From assembly GCF_901000735.1 (NCBI RefSeq), contig NC_081542.1, positions 23,017,093-23,081,092 on the forward strand: 64,000 bases of DNA, read 5' to 3'. A program made the translations under genes and the position numbers. Positions 46,101-59,200 of the stretch are shown here, in pieces (position 1 is the first letter of the stretch; each line of letters starts with the position of its first letter). The notes beneath the pieces were generated by a model. It was not told the origin of the DNA. It saw only the letters and a program-made list of their open reading frames with translations, and did not search any database. Source of the DNA: Corylus avellana (Eukaryota > Streptophyta > Magnoliopsida > Fagales > Betulaceae).

Positions 46101-49100
46101 TCAAAGTAACTCACAAATCGAAGATCACACCCATCGGAAGATGAAGACGACATCAAGAATTGTTAGGGAAGATGAAGACGTCGGTGTTACAGGGGATATA
46201 GAAGAATTAAGTTTATTTAATTTGACGTGAAGTGTGTGTTTGAGCCTCAAAATGACATGGTAAAGCTTATTTGTCATTTTTTAAAAGCATAAATAAAAAA
46301 TAACACATGTCTTATTTTTATTGGGTGTGATGTGACAATGTAACAGTTTCTGTTAAGTCATTTAACGAAAAATGAGTTCAGGAAGTAAAATATTATTTCA
46401 GCTTACCCTAGGGACCTATAAATTATTTTTTAAACTACATAGAGTGATTTGTAAATTAGACCAACCGCATGAATCAATTTTGCATTTATTCCTTAATTTC
46501 TTTTAGATAGTTTAATATTTTCCTTCTCTGATAAATAGGAGACTTGTACAAACATTTCCAACATTCCAAACCAGAATATGGCTATCCTTGAAACGGAGGG
46601 GATGAAACTAAAATCTAGATCCACTTTAAACGCGCAGCCAAACATCCCCTTTCTTCTCCAAACAACCCATGTTCAGATTGCAACATAACAGTTCAGAATG
46701 CAGCCCACTGCACTTCAAAATCCATAAGTAATAGCCAATGCATGCACCACTCGAACACGGCACTGCAATCCATAGTCAACCACTTTCACACCACCACCAG
46801 CACAGTGACAGCAGCTTGTCAGGTGTTTTAGGGTTTAATCTGAGATTAAACCTAGAAGAAAAATGGCAGTGGAAGAAGAAGGGTGGAAGGTGTGTGGCTA
46901 GGGATTTAGAGGTGACTTGGGGAAAGTGAAGTTTGCGTGCAGAGGAGCTGTGGAATATCTTGCATAGGGGACACGTGTATGGCTACGGGCAGTTAGAAGA
47001 GATAGCTAGCAAGCATTCTCTATAATGCTTGACAGCTATATAAAACGGTGCAGTTTAGAAGACAAGTCGAGGAAGGCTGCGAATTAGAATGGAGCAACAA
47101 AAGGGCCTTGTTTTGGGCTGTTAATAAGTGGGTTTTGTCTGTTGAGTTGTTAAAAATAAACTGTATCTGTTTGAAGTGGGTTGTTAGCTGTTGGGCTTTC
47201 TGTAGTTCTTTACGAAAATAGCTGGAAGCTTTGGAGACTTGTTGAGTGTCTCGAAGACTCAATACAATCACCTTTGGATTAGTCCAATTCAATCTCACTG
47301 CCATTCGCATCGCTCTATCCCTTTCATCTATTACATTCATACGTACATCAACTTCTATATACAGAAAATACATAAAGAATTGCAAAGTTCTTTAAAAGTT
47401 TTCTTTTCTTTTTTTTTTTTTTTTTTTGGGAATGGGGCTAAACGGAAAAACAGAAGAAAGAAGTAAAAAAAAAAAAAATGAAAACTTCACTTACTCTACG
47501 AACTTTCGCGTATTTTACAGACACTTCTTATTGTTCAAAATCTCACACTTCTGATGTATTCAATTTTTATTTTCTTTCAATTTGCCATTTTTGTTAAAAT
47601 TTTCTATGAAATCTTAACGTATTCCTTTGCACGTGCCGTGCGTGTGAAGAAAATTTATTGAAAAGTCCGTTTTACCCCTTAACCCATTTCATCTTTCTTC
47701 TTCTTCGGAGCCCTTCATAATTTGTTTTTGGATCCGTAGTGCTGTAATGGAAGCGATCAGAGTGTAGACTGCGAAGGAAACCGATTCAAGTGAAGAGCAA
47801 GGATGGACACCTGGATTGCATGCAGGGCCACATCTTTCATTACTTCTTCCTGTAAATCAATACCTGGGATTGATTGGCAAGTTATAGAGAGAAAGGATTG
47901 GAATTACAGTTGAGCGTAACTGGCACGTCTTTCAAATTCTACCTTCGTTGATTTTTCCACCTTTGGATGCTTTTTCTTTTTAACACGCACAAACGAACCC
48001 CTCTGCACGCTTTTCTCCAGTTTCAGCTCAAGACCCAGATAACTTACAGCATAAGATGCAACAAATGCTATATAATTAGGAATTTCTTCTTCATCAGTGT
48101 CACTCAAGGTAATATTGAAGGCTTTTTGATCTTTTGACTTATTATTCTTGAGGTTAGCACAATCCTTGCGCACATGACCATAGCCAGAACACTCATAACA
48201 CTTTGGACCATGGGGTCACTTTCATTTCTAGCTTGAGTACTCTCTTTTTGTTTTCCGAATCTCTTGAAAATTTTATGTTCATTCTTAAAATACCTTCTAG
48301 CTATAAATACAAATTCTTCATCATCTGGTGATTCCTCATTAGATAACTCATCAGAGTTTTTCTTAAGAGTTCTAAGAGCAAGATTGTTATTTTTCTTAGG
48401 TTAAGGCAAAGAAAACTCATAAGTCTAAATAGCACAAACTAACTTTTCTATCTTCATGGTATTAAGATCAGTGCATGACTCAATAGAAGTTACCATGATT
48501 CTGAATCTTTCAGGAAGCGATCTCATAACCTTTCTAATTATCTTAGTGTTAGAAACTTTCTTTCCTAGATTTATCATGGAATTTCTAATTTCACTAAGTT
48601 TACCAAAGAAATCATTAAACGTCTCATCCTCTTAACATTTTAATTTCCTCAAATTGAGAAACCAACATTTGAAGTTTTAAAGCTTTAACAAGATTAGTTC
48701 CTTCATAAGTAGTTTCAAGAATCTCCTATGCATCTTTGGCATTATCATAATTTGAAATTTTAGAGAACTCAGTTTGTGAAATTGCCAAGCATAGAGCATT
48801 CATAGCTTTATTATTCGCCACACGAGTTTGTTTTTCAACATTAGACCATTCAGCTGTAGGCTTATCTAGAGCGTTAAATCCAGATTCAATGACAGACCAA
48901 ACGTCTATTGATTTTAAGAAAAATCCCATATGTGACTTTCAATAGCCATAATTTGATCCATTAAAATTAGGCACAATGTTAAGGGTTTGAGACATCTTAA
49001 ACAAGAAACAAAGATACACTTAGGAATTTAACTCTTCATGGAGTGAACCTGCTTTGATACTAATTGAAAAACGCTTAACAGGTAAATATCACAATTTATG

Positions 49101-52100
49101 CGGAATTAACAGATATTAAAGAACATGCAAGCAATCACCAAAATACAAAAATCAAATACAAAGATTTTGGTGATGAAAAGGAAACCTGTTAGAAATCATT
49201 CTAAAAGTAAAACATTTTCGGCGTAGCCAAACCCAGGAAATCACTATCAAAAGATTATCTAGAGATTACAGACACTAGGAACACTTACAAACCGATGTAA
49301 GACCTTGACTCTGTAAGATCGACAAGCCTCCAACTCGTATTCTTACTCACAATCTTCTTCAACATGATTCTATTTTACCGGATCCTTCCGATAAGCTTCT
49401 CAATTACGCTCACAATCAACTAACAAAGAACTTCTAAGAGGAACAAATAGACTCACAATAATTCTCTCTAAGCATAGCCTCTCACGAACTCTTTGGGGTG
49501 AAAATTGGTACATCTCCAAGTCTATAAGGATATATATATATATATATATATATATCAGTACATAAATCCTAGACTTGGGCCCACTAAAAACACGTTTTTA
49601 GGCACAATAAGTACGGGGTGTCTGGACATGTTAATGGGCTGTCTGGACATGGCCTTGCAGAGTAGAAATTGAGTTTCTAGAGCTGCTGTCGGGAGAGGGG
49701 GAAGGCCTATCCAAATAGGGTCTGCAGAGGGTGAAAATCAGCAATCATCAACAATCTGGAAATTCCGTTGGTCCTTGATCAACAGCTTCGATCGATGGGT
49801 GTTTGTGGTCTGATTAAGCAGAAACTTTGCAGGGACATTCATGACACATGAATCCACATTCTATATCAATGTTTGAGCCCGTGAAAAGTAGCCTCTGCAT
49901 TTTGGAACCGAATTAAGCTAACAAAAATACTAGCACCTAGGATCATCTCCGGTTGATGGCTAGGATCTCTTCAGAGATCCTAAGGCCATCAAACAAATGT
50001 CCCATTATAAAAATAATAATTTATTATTTTACTTAAAAATAAATAAAATAATAAAATGTTTAAAACAAATTTTAAAGCATTAAAAGAGCACAGGGGGTGG
50101 CCGACCACCACATTGGGACATGAAGCCGCCCCCAGACCGTCGGTCTTCGCTCCATCTCATCAGCAACTTCATCTTTGCTCCATCTCAATTCTCAAGTCAA
50201 GAAAGCAAAGGACTCACATATTCGCAGCTGGGTTTTTCACCTTCAAGCCTCTAAAGCCTCTTTAACTAAAAACCAAGCATTCAAGATTCCAAGGAACTCT
50301 CAATTCCTCTGACCGATGGTTCAGCAATTCCACTTCCAATTCAAGACCCAGCAGTCCCAAATCTTCCCCCACCACAAATCATTACTTTCTTCCCCCTTTT
50401 TAATTGTTTGATCTCTTGCAGGAAGCGAACATGAGCGGGTTTTGAATGGCATTGACTGCCGATTGGATGGGGGTGATTGGGATTGCTACTGGGTTTTATA
50501 AAAGGGTTGGATTTTCTAATTGGGTTTCTTGTTCGGTTTGGATATTAGGTTGATTTGTTATGATTGGGGATGGTGGAATGATTGGATATTTGTTTTGATT
50601 GGTTGCTTTGTTCTTGAAAACCTCAATGACACACAATATTGTCCGCTTTTGGCTTCCCCAAACTAGACTTCCCAGGAGGTCATCCATCCTAGTACTATTT
50701 CAGCAGAGGCACGCTTAACTGCGGAGTTTTGATGGTATCATGATTATCACGGCTTTAAAACGCATTGTTGTCATTCAGGGTGTAGTATACATTTAAGCAC
50801 ATCCTCATCTCCATACCCAGGCGATGTGAGACGTCACAGGCCATGTCAAGGTCGCTTTGCATGTGGAACTTGCCACCGGAGAAGTCGGAGAGGAAGTAGA
50901 GGTCGAAGAGGGATGAGAGGCGGTGGAGAGTGGAGAGGAGGGAAGGGAGGAGGGAGTGGATGAGAGGGTTTTCGGACCAGTGGGGGAGGAGAGAGACGAG
51001 CAGGAGTTGTGGGGGTGGTCCGGCCACCCCAAAGGCTAGAAAAACAAAAAAAAATTATTATTATTATATTTTTTTATTATTTTAGTTTTTATTTATTTAA
51101 AAAACGTTAAATAATATTTTAATAACTTTTTTAAAGTAGAACACGTGGCCTTATTGTGGTCATTGGATCTCTTTAAAGAGATCCTGACCCTTAAATGGCT
51201 CTTATCCAGTCTAAAATGGATTGGAGAGGAGCCGAATCCATTCTTAGAGTGACATAAGAGGAACATAAGAATAACTTTTAGAATTACTTAACTTTGTGAG
51301 GTGCTTTTGAGAATAAAAAATGAATGAAAATAGAATAAAAATCTATATTTAAATAAAATAGAGTAAAATTTAGAGAGTTTATTATTTGGTACTTTTGCAT
51401 AGCTGCTAATTAAACTAGAAAAATAAGTTTTTTAGCCAAACTTTAGCTAAAGAATAGATCAGAGTTAATTGAGAATGCTGTAAAACCATTTTAAATATTA
51501 AATTTTGATTCTTTTTCAACCTACTTTTTATTAACCATCATTAGTGAATAGGTATTGAACGTATATGCACCTAAGTATGAAACTGCCGAAAAGTTTTGGC
51601 TTATCTAACAATTTTAGTCACTCTAAACCATTTAAAATACTAAATTTTGTTTATTGGGAAGTTAAAATTATTATTTTGGGGCACTATTTAACAATTTTTC
51701 TTTAGTGTTAATGCTTATTATTGTCGTTGGGCTTAAGAAGGCCCCTTTTGCTTCGAGCTTAACCATTCATCTTTCAATTCTCACATTTTTTCAATGACTA
51801 TGCACATAAACAGTATTTACACATATGCATAGCTTATCCTACTGCTGATAAACAAGAAATTTTAATTTATTCTCAAGCTAATATGTCATGTATATATGTT
51901 TTAATCCTTGGTGAATGGAATTAATTAAAGTAACATGAAACCACGAAATAACAGTTTCACTTGTCACAATTTTACCATTCCAATTTTAACACTCCTAAAA
52001 TGTCACATGTCTAGATTTTAGGCACCCTATATTTCCTTTCTGAGGTTTTCTGTTATTATATACATTGTATAGAGAAGACCCAATTCAATTTTAAATATAT

Positions 52101-53217
52101 GTACCCATGTTAAAGACCTGATTCATTTTTAAATATGCCACTTGTCCCAATTTTAGTCAACTCTCTTAAGGAATCAGCTATTATATATAAGTATATTTTA
52201 CATTCGAATATGTCTCATTAATTTGGTAACGATATAAATAAGTGTTTAACCAGAGCGTGATTATGTTCCTATTTGAACAGGTTTCTTACAAACAACTCGT
52301 TCAATGGGCCTATCCCAGACTGGATCAGACAGCGAAATAATTATGTGTATATAATTCATCTTGAACTCTATTTGAAATTTGCATGACATGTTTCTTTTTT
52401 CGTAATTTTTAATGTTTCTGCAGATAGATAATCTTTACAGACATCATAATGTTCAAATATACATCACTTTGGACATTGATTCATCTCATGAATCTCTTAT
52501 GATCAGTGGGAGATCTCCTTCAATCATATTGTAAGGATGAATTCCACCGATTTTGCTACGAGCATAGATTTGCTTCTTGCATCATGTGACTCCAGTGAAA
52601 AGGAGTGGAGGGAAATTTCTTCTTTCCGTTGTTATGTTAGATCTCTGTTATTTGGAAACTCCGTGTTGAGAATTAATTTTGGTGGTCTTAGCTTGAGTTG
52701 ATAGGTTAAACTGCTGATTTAGAGTACAAGTTAGACGTGGTTAGTCATACTATAGGGTCAGATGTTATCTGTCTAGGTGTTTCTGGAATATTCAAATGAA
52801 TTCCTTTTACAATTATCTTTAGTTTATCAAAACCTTTTCAAATATACTTTTTCTTTTCTCATGGACTTGTAATGAGTTATTAATGAAAATACGTTTTTGT
52901 GCAGCCAAATAGATCTTTCTTACAATGACTTTTCTTACAAATGGGCTGCGCCACCTACTTGTAACCAAACCTACTTGTAAGAACTTTTCTTATCCTTTTT
53001 AATGTTAATTTAAGTTTACTTGTGGTTTGCATACTGACCCTCTTCACAAGCTTTTAGTCTTTCAAAATTTAAGTTTACATGAGTTTCTCATTTCATCAGG
53101 AATTTGTTTGATAGCTTCTCTGGACAGGACAACTTGTAAGCTTCTAACTTGTAAACTTATAAGAAGAACCAAATGATTTTCTGTTTTTCTGTTTTTATTT
53201 TTTATTATATTTTCAAT

Positions 53218-53248
<31 letters not shown>

Positions 53249-56200
53249 ATGAAGCATTTTCCTTTTTCATTCTAATACTTTTGCTAAGTTCAAACTTCTT
53301 TCTTATACAACGCTAATTAAGAACACTTGGCGGCGAGTGCTTGAAGACCTATCCATGCACGAAAGGTAATTATATTACCTTCTTCAAAGCTTTTTTTGAT
53401 ATTTTTCTTTCATAAATGAAAGAAAAATATGGTTAAGATGTTTCATATTGTTATTGGCAACTGAGTAAATGAGAGAAGAGAAAGTTAATATATATATATA
53501 TATAAATTTTTCATTCCAACACAAACAAGGCACCCAAATACACTAGCAAAAAAGCTGAAACTCAGTTCTTTACATCCAACAATTACAAATGGTTTCCTAC
53601 ACAAAAAACCACAAGCTATAATACATAATTTCCTTTTTACTCTATAATGTTTCCTTATATCTTATTTCATTAAAAGGCTGCTATTTTTGTTTCTTGGTAG
53701 ATCAATACTCATTGCATATAAATTGTGGTGGAAATGCAATCACCGTTGGAAACATAGAGTACGAAGAGGATCTATACCAAGCAGGTCCAGCAAAATTTGT
53801 TCCTAACTCTGCTTGGGGATTCAGTAGTAGTGGAAGGTTTTGGGACGTCGACGAAACCCCTGATCGATACACAACAAATAATGTGTCAATACTAAAAATG
53901 AATAACTCTGGATTATTCACGAGTGCACGGCTCTCTCCACTTTGTCTAACATATTATGCACGTTGCTTGGCAAATGGAAACTATACTGTGAAATTATACT
54001 TTGCAGAGATAGTAATCAGAGACAACAGATCTTTTTATAGTCTTGGAAGACGGATATTTGATGTTTATATCCAGGTATGATGTCATATTTGTTTCGCTTT
54101 ATACATGGAACACAATTTTATTGATTTTATTTGTTACAGGAAAAATTGGTGCTGAAGGATTTTGATATTAAAAATGCTGCACAAGGGGTTGATAAGGCAG
54201 TTGATCGGGAATTTAAAGCAATTGTGAGCAATAAAGATTTACGAATCCGCTTTCATTGGGCTGGGAAAGGGACAACAAGTGTCCCACATAGAGGAACATA
54301 TGGTCCTCTCATCTCAGCTATCTCTGTTAAATCTGGTAACCATTTCTTGGAGTATGAGTATCTTTTTACTATGCAACTTCTGCCATACTTATTACAATGT
54401 TGAACAATAAAAGCATAGCACGATATAGTTGAGGTGGAACCCATGATTATATGCTGTAAAAAGTACTACCCAAAACAAGATTAAACTGCAACTAGATGGT
54501 AGGAATCAAAACTTTCATAATCTTCTTTATACCCTTACTCTGATAATTTGCATGTTTGAACCCTTTGTTTATATCTTGTATCTTGTTTTGGATTGGTCCA
54601 CCTATGCATATCTGTATGGTACTACTTGTATTTCAGAATGAGAAATGCTAGAGTTACAACCATTTTCACAAACAGAATTGCACAAGCAGACGTGGCTACG
54701 TTGATTTGTTTTTTTTTTATTCTTTCTTTTCTCATTCTTCCGTTTTCTTCTTCCTTCTCTTTCTCTCTCTTTCCTCACCTGCTCCCACTTGCCTTTGTGA
54801 GAATTTGCAGAGAGTGACGTTGAGTGTGAGACGATGAGAGAGAGACGCAAGGAGAGAAGAGAGAAAATTTTGGGACTGAGGGAGAGACGAACGGGTAGTG
54901 GTTGTCAGAGGAGAGGTGCTTGACATACCAGAAAAGAGGCGTTTGTGAAAAAGGTTCAAGGCTACTCTGTGGTGACAGATTTTCCTATTCTGGAGCCTTG
55001 CTACAATGTTTCTGGGGTTGAGAGGATGAACCGCACCATTGTAGAAAGAGTTAGATGCATGCTCAAAATGGTTGGATTAGACAAGTCATTTTGGGGAGAG
55101 GCCACTCTGACGGCCTGCTATTTAATCAATCGTTCACCTTCAGTTCCTTTGGGTTTCGACATACCGGAGAGAGTATGGAGTGGAAGAGATGTCTCATATT
55201 CTCATCTGAAGGTATTTGGGTGCAAGGCTTTTGCACATGTTCCAAAGGAGAACAGGTTGAAGCTTGATGACAAGGCACTTCCCTGTATTTTTCTGGGTTA
55301 CGGAAATGAAGAATTTGGATTCAGGCTATGGGATCCGATCAAGAGGAAGATTGTCAGAAGTCGAGATGTGGTCTTCTATGAAGACCAATTCTATGGTGAT
55401 GCAGATAAACCTGAGAAGTCTAAAGCTGCGATTGAAGATATAGTTGATTTATCTTACAGTCCTTCTCAGCATACTCCAGACGAGGAAGTTCTGCATGATG
55501 CTACACCAGAATTGACTCCAGTGATGAGCCAGAGTTGCTTGATAATGATGAAGATACTGAGCAGGGGGAGCATCCTCATGATCAGGAAGATTCAAGATCT
55601 CAGGTTAGAAGATCTACGAGAGAGCATAGACCGTCATCCAAATATCCTACTTCAGAATATATTTTGCTTACTGAAGAGGGGGAGCCAGAGAGTTTCCAAG
55701 AAGTACAATCTCATAAGGATAAAATCTACTGGGTAAAAGCCATGCAAGAAGAGATGAATTCCCTGCAGAAAAATGATACCTATGAGTTGGTAGAACTTCC
55801 TAAAGGCAGAAAAGCATTAAAGAACAAGTGGGTGTTCAAGCTAAAGAGGGATAGCAGTGGAAAGCTAGCAAAGCACAAAGCACGGCTAGTAGATAAAAGC
55901 TTTGCACAGAAGAAAGCAATGGAGGTCATTTCTTACTCCTTAGTTGTTGGGAGTCTTTGTATGCCATGGTGTGCACATGACCAAACATTGCACATGCTGT
56001 AGGTACTATCAGCAGATTTTTCCCAAATCTGGGCAAAGACTATTGGGAAGCTATGAAATAGATCTTAAGATATCTGAAAGGTACTTCCAAGTTATGCTCA
56101 AGGACGAAGCATATTGATGTGAGGTATCATTGGCTATGTGAGGCGATAGACAAGAAGCAAATGAAGCTTGAGAAGATCCATACAGAAAAAAATCCCTCTG

Positions 56201-59200
56201 ATATGTTGACTAAAGTGGTTTTGACTAGGAAGCATGAGTTATGTTCCCAGTTAGCCGGTTTAAACTTCCTGTGAGTGAAGTTAGTCATGGCTTGCTCCTC
56301 TAAGTAGGGAGGGGGAGATTTGTTGGCTGCCGACAAGGTTTTTCCCTACTTAAGATAAGATTTTGATTAAACAAAATGGAGCAAGTCATACAAAGATTTA
56401 TCTAGATGGTTCTCCATCCATCTAGAAGGTTTTTTACAAAGATTATTCTAGATGGTTCTCCATCCATCTAGAAGGTTCTCTTCAAAGATTTATCTAGATG
56501 GTTCTCCATCCATCTAGAAGGTTCTCTTCAAGATGTATCTAGATGATTCTCTATTCATCTAGAAGGTTCTCAATTTGTCTTCATCATCTAGAAGGTTCTA
56601 CCTTGGAGGCCAAGTTCTTTCATCTAGAAGATTCTAACTTGGGGGCTAAGATCATCTTCTAGATGCTTCTAACTTTGGCTATAAATAGCCAAGGGGTCTT
56701 ATGCTTCAAACATGCTTGAAGATGCTTGAGGAAGATCAAGAACAACACACACAAGAAGAGAAGTCAAGAGAGCCTCAGTTATACTCCAGAGAGAGAGTTA
56801 AGAAAAGAGTGTCTTAATACACCACTGAGAGTGTATATTAGTTTCAACAGAGGTTGTTTCTCTCTGTATTGTTTTACTCCTGTATTAACTCAAGTTTTGC
56901 ATAACTTGAGTAAACACCACTGTAACAAGTTGTTTATAGTGGATTGATTGGAGTTACTTCCGTGGATGTAGGCCCACTGCCGAACCACGTAAATACTGTG
57001 TGTTGATCTCTTGCATTTATCATTCCATTATTATTTTGTGGAGTTTGCACAACCATTGAGTCAAGGGTGTGGCCATCCCTAACAAGTGGTATCAGAGCCA
57101 GGTTGACGGTAATACGGTACTATTCACCGACGTCTTTCATTTGAAGATTGTTGTGCAATTTTAATGGACGGTACAAGCAGCAGAATGATAAGCCTAAATG
57201 GTAGCAATTGGCTGCTTTGGAAAGGCAAGATGTTGGACATACTTTACTATAAAGATATGTATGCTCCAATTGAAGGTGACACAGCCAAGCCAAAGGAGAC
57301 TTCAGATGCAGAGTGGAAGAAATTAAATTTACAAGTAGTTGGTCTCATTCGGCAATGGGTGGATGACAAAGTCTACCATCATATTTCCGATGAAACCAAT
57401 GCTTGTGAATTATGGAAGAAGCTGACAGCAAGATACGAGCGAAAGACAGCCGTAAACAAAGCCTTCTTGATTCGACAACTTGTTAACTTGAAGTTTAAGG
57501 AGGGTGCTTCAGTTTCCAACCATCTGAATGATTTTCAAAGTATCGTAAATCAACTGAACACTATGAAGATGACTCTTGATGAGGAGCTACAAGCTTTGAT
57601 GCTCTTGAGCTCTCTACCAGATAGCTGGGAAACCTTGGTGGTGTCCTTGAGTAACTCAACTCCCGATGGCAAGATGACCATGGAGCAAGTTACAAGCAGC
57701 ATGTTCAATGAAGAAACCAGAAGACAGGCTGCTGGGACAGACAGTGCACAAGCTCTTGTCACAGAGAACAGGGGCAGAAGCAAAAACAGAGGTTTCAAGA
57801 GTCGTGATAAATCCAAAGGAAGGTCAAAGTCAAGAGGGAGGTCCATTGAAAGAAGAAAATGTTATCATTGCGGCAAGGAGGGTCATATGAAGAGAAATTG
57901 CTATGCTTGGAAGCGAGAACAAAACCAAGCTGACTTCAGCCAAAGGAAAGATGATGAAAAGAATACAACTGCCACTTGCTCGGGGCAAGATGTGGTAGTT
58001 CTATCTTATGGCGCTGGGGATTGTTTGCATGTTGCGGGTAATGATGAGGAGTGGGTTGTAGACACCGCTGCCTCTTACCATGCTACTCCTAACAAGGAGA
58101 TCTTCACATCATACAAAGCAGGAGACTTTGGTATGGTGAGAATGGGTAACACTAGCAACTCGAAGATAGTTGGGGTTGGTAACATCCGTGTTCAAACCAA
58201 TGTCGGGTGTACATTGATTTTGAAGGATGTTCGACATATTCCCGACCTGCGTCTCAATCTCATATCTGGGAATATCCTTGATAAAGAAGGGTATGAAAGT
58301 TACTTTGGCAAAGGAGTTTGGAAGCTCACCAAGGGATCTTTGGTGGTGGCTAAAGGCAAGTCTTGTTGTTCATTATACAAGACACATATGAAGGTGTGTC
58401 GTGATGAGCTGTTCGCTGTGGAAGATAGTTCATCTCCAAATTTATGGCACAAAAGGCTGGGTCACATGAGTGAGAAAGGGCTGCAGATTTTGGCAAAGAA
58501 GTCGCTCATTCCTGTTGACAAAGGTAAAGCTCTTAATCCATGTGAACATTGTTTATTCGGGAAACAACATAGAGTTTCTTTTGCAACGTCTTCACAAAAG
58601 AAATCTACTATTATGGAGAGGGTCTACTCAGATGTTTGTGGACCTGTCGAAGTTCCAACCTTGGGTGGCAATAGATATTTTGTCACATTCATTGATGATG
58701 CATCAAGGAAAGTGTGGGTCTATCTATTAAAGACAAAATATCAAGTCTTTGATATCTTTCAACAATTCCATGCCATGGTTGAAAGAGAGACTGGAAAGCA
58801 GTTAAAGTGTCTCCGTACTGACAACAGAGGAGAATAAACTGTGAAGAAATTCAGAAACTTTTGTTCAGAGCATGGAATAAGGCATGAAAAGACTGTGCCA
58901 GGCACCCCACAACACAATGGTATTGTGGAGAGGATGAACCGCACCATTGTAGAAAGAGTTAGATGCAAGCTCAAAATGGCTGGATTACACAAGTCATTTT
59001 GGGGAGAGGCCACTCTGACGGCCTGCTATTTAATCAACCGTTCACCTTTAGTTCCTTTGGGTTTCGACATACCGGAGAGAGTATGGAGCGAAAGAGATGT
59101 CTCATATTCTCATTTGAAGGTATTTGGGTGCAAGGCTTTTGCACATGTTCCAAAGGAGAACAAGTTGAAGCTTGATGACAAGGCACTTCCTTGTATTTTT

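Larger units (their letters stand above)
56321..57084 (+). repeat. Tnt1-like LTR, 764 bp (shared middle LTR)
   Basis: U3 carries tandem ~45-bp units with TCTAGATGGTTCTCCATCCA then TCTAGAAGGTTCT. A TATA box and a leader with TATACTCCAGAGAGAGAG follow. Confidence 0.93.

Noticed and set aside
46980..47385. A minus-strand gene of 121 codons
   Set aside because: Low-complexity, LTR-like sequence with no domain; it lies in the kinase intron among other repeat remnants.
54593..54959. Serine/arginine-rich frames at the left end of the Pack-MULE
   Set aside because: They read through CT/GA-rich terminal inverted repeat sequence and have no family resemblance.
56396..56676. An independent minisatellite
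   Set aside because: It recurs at the same place in both LTRs, so it is part of the LTR's U3.
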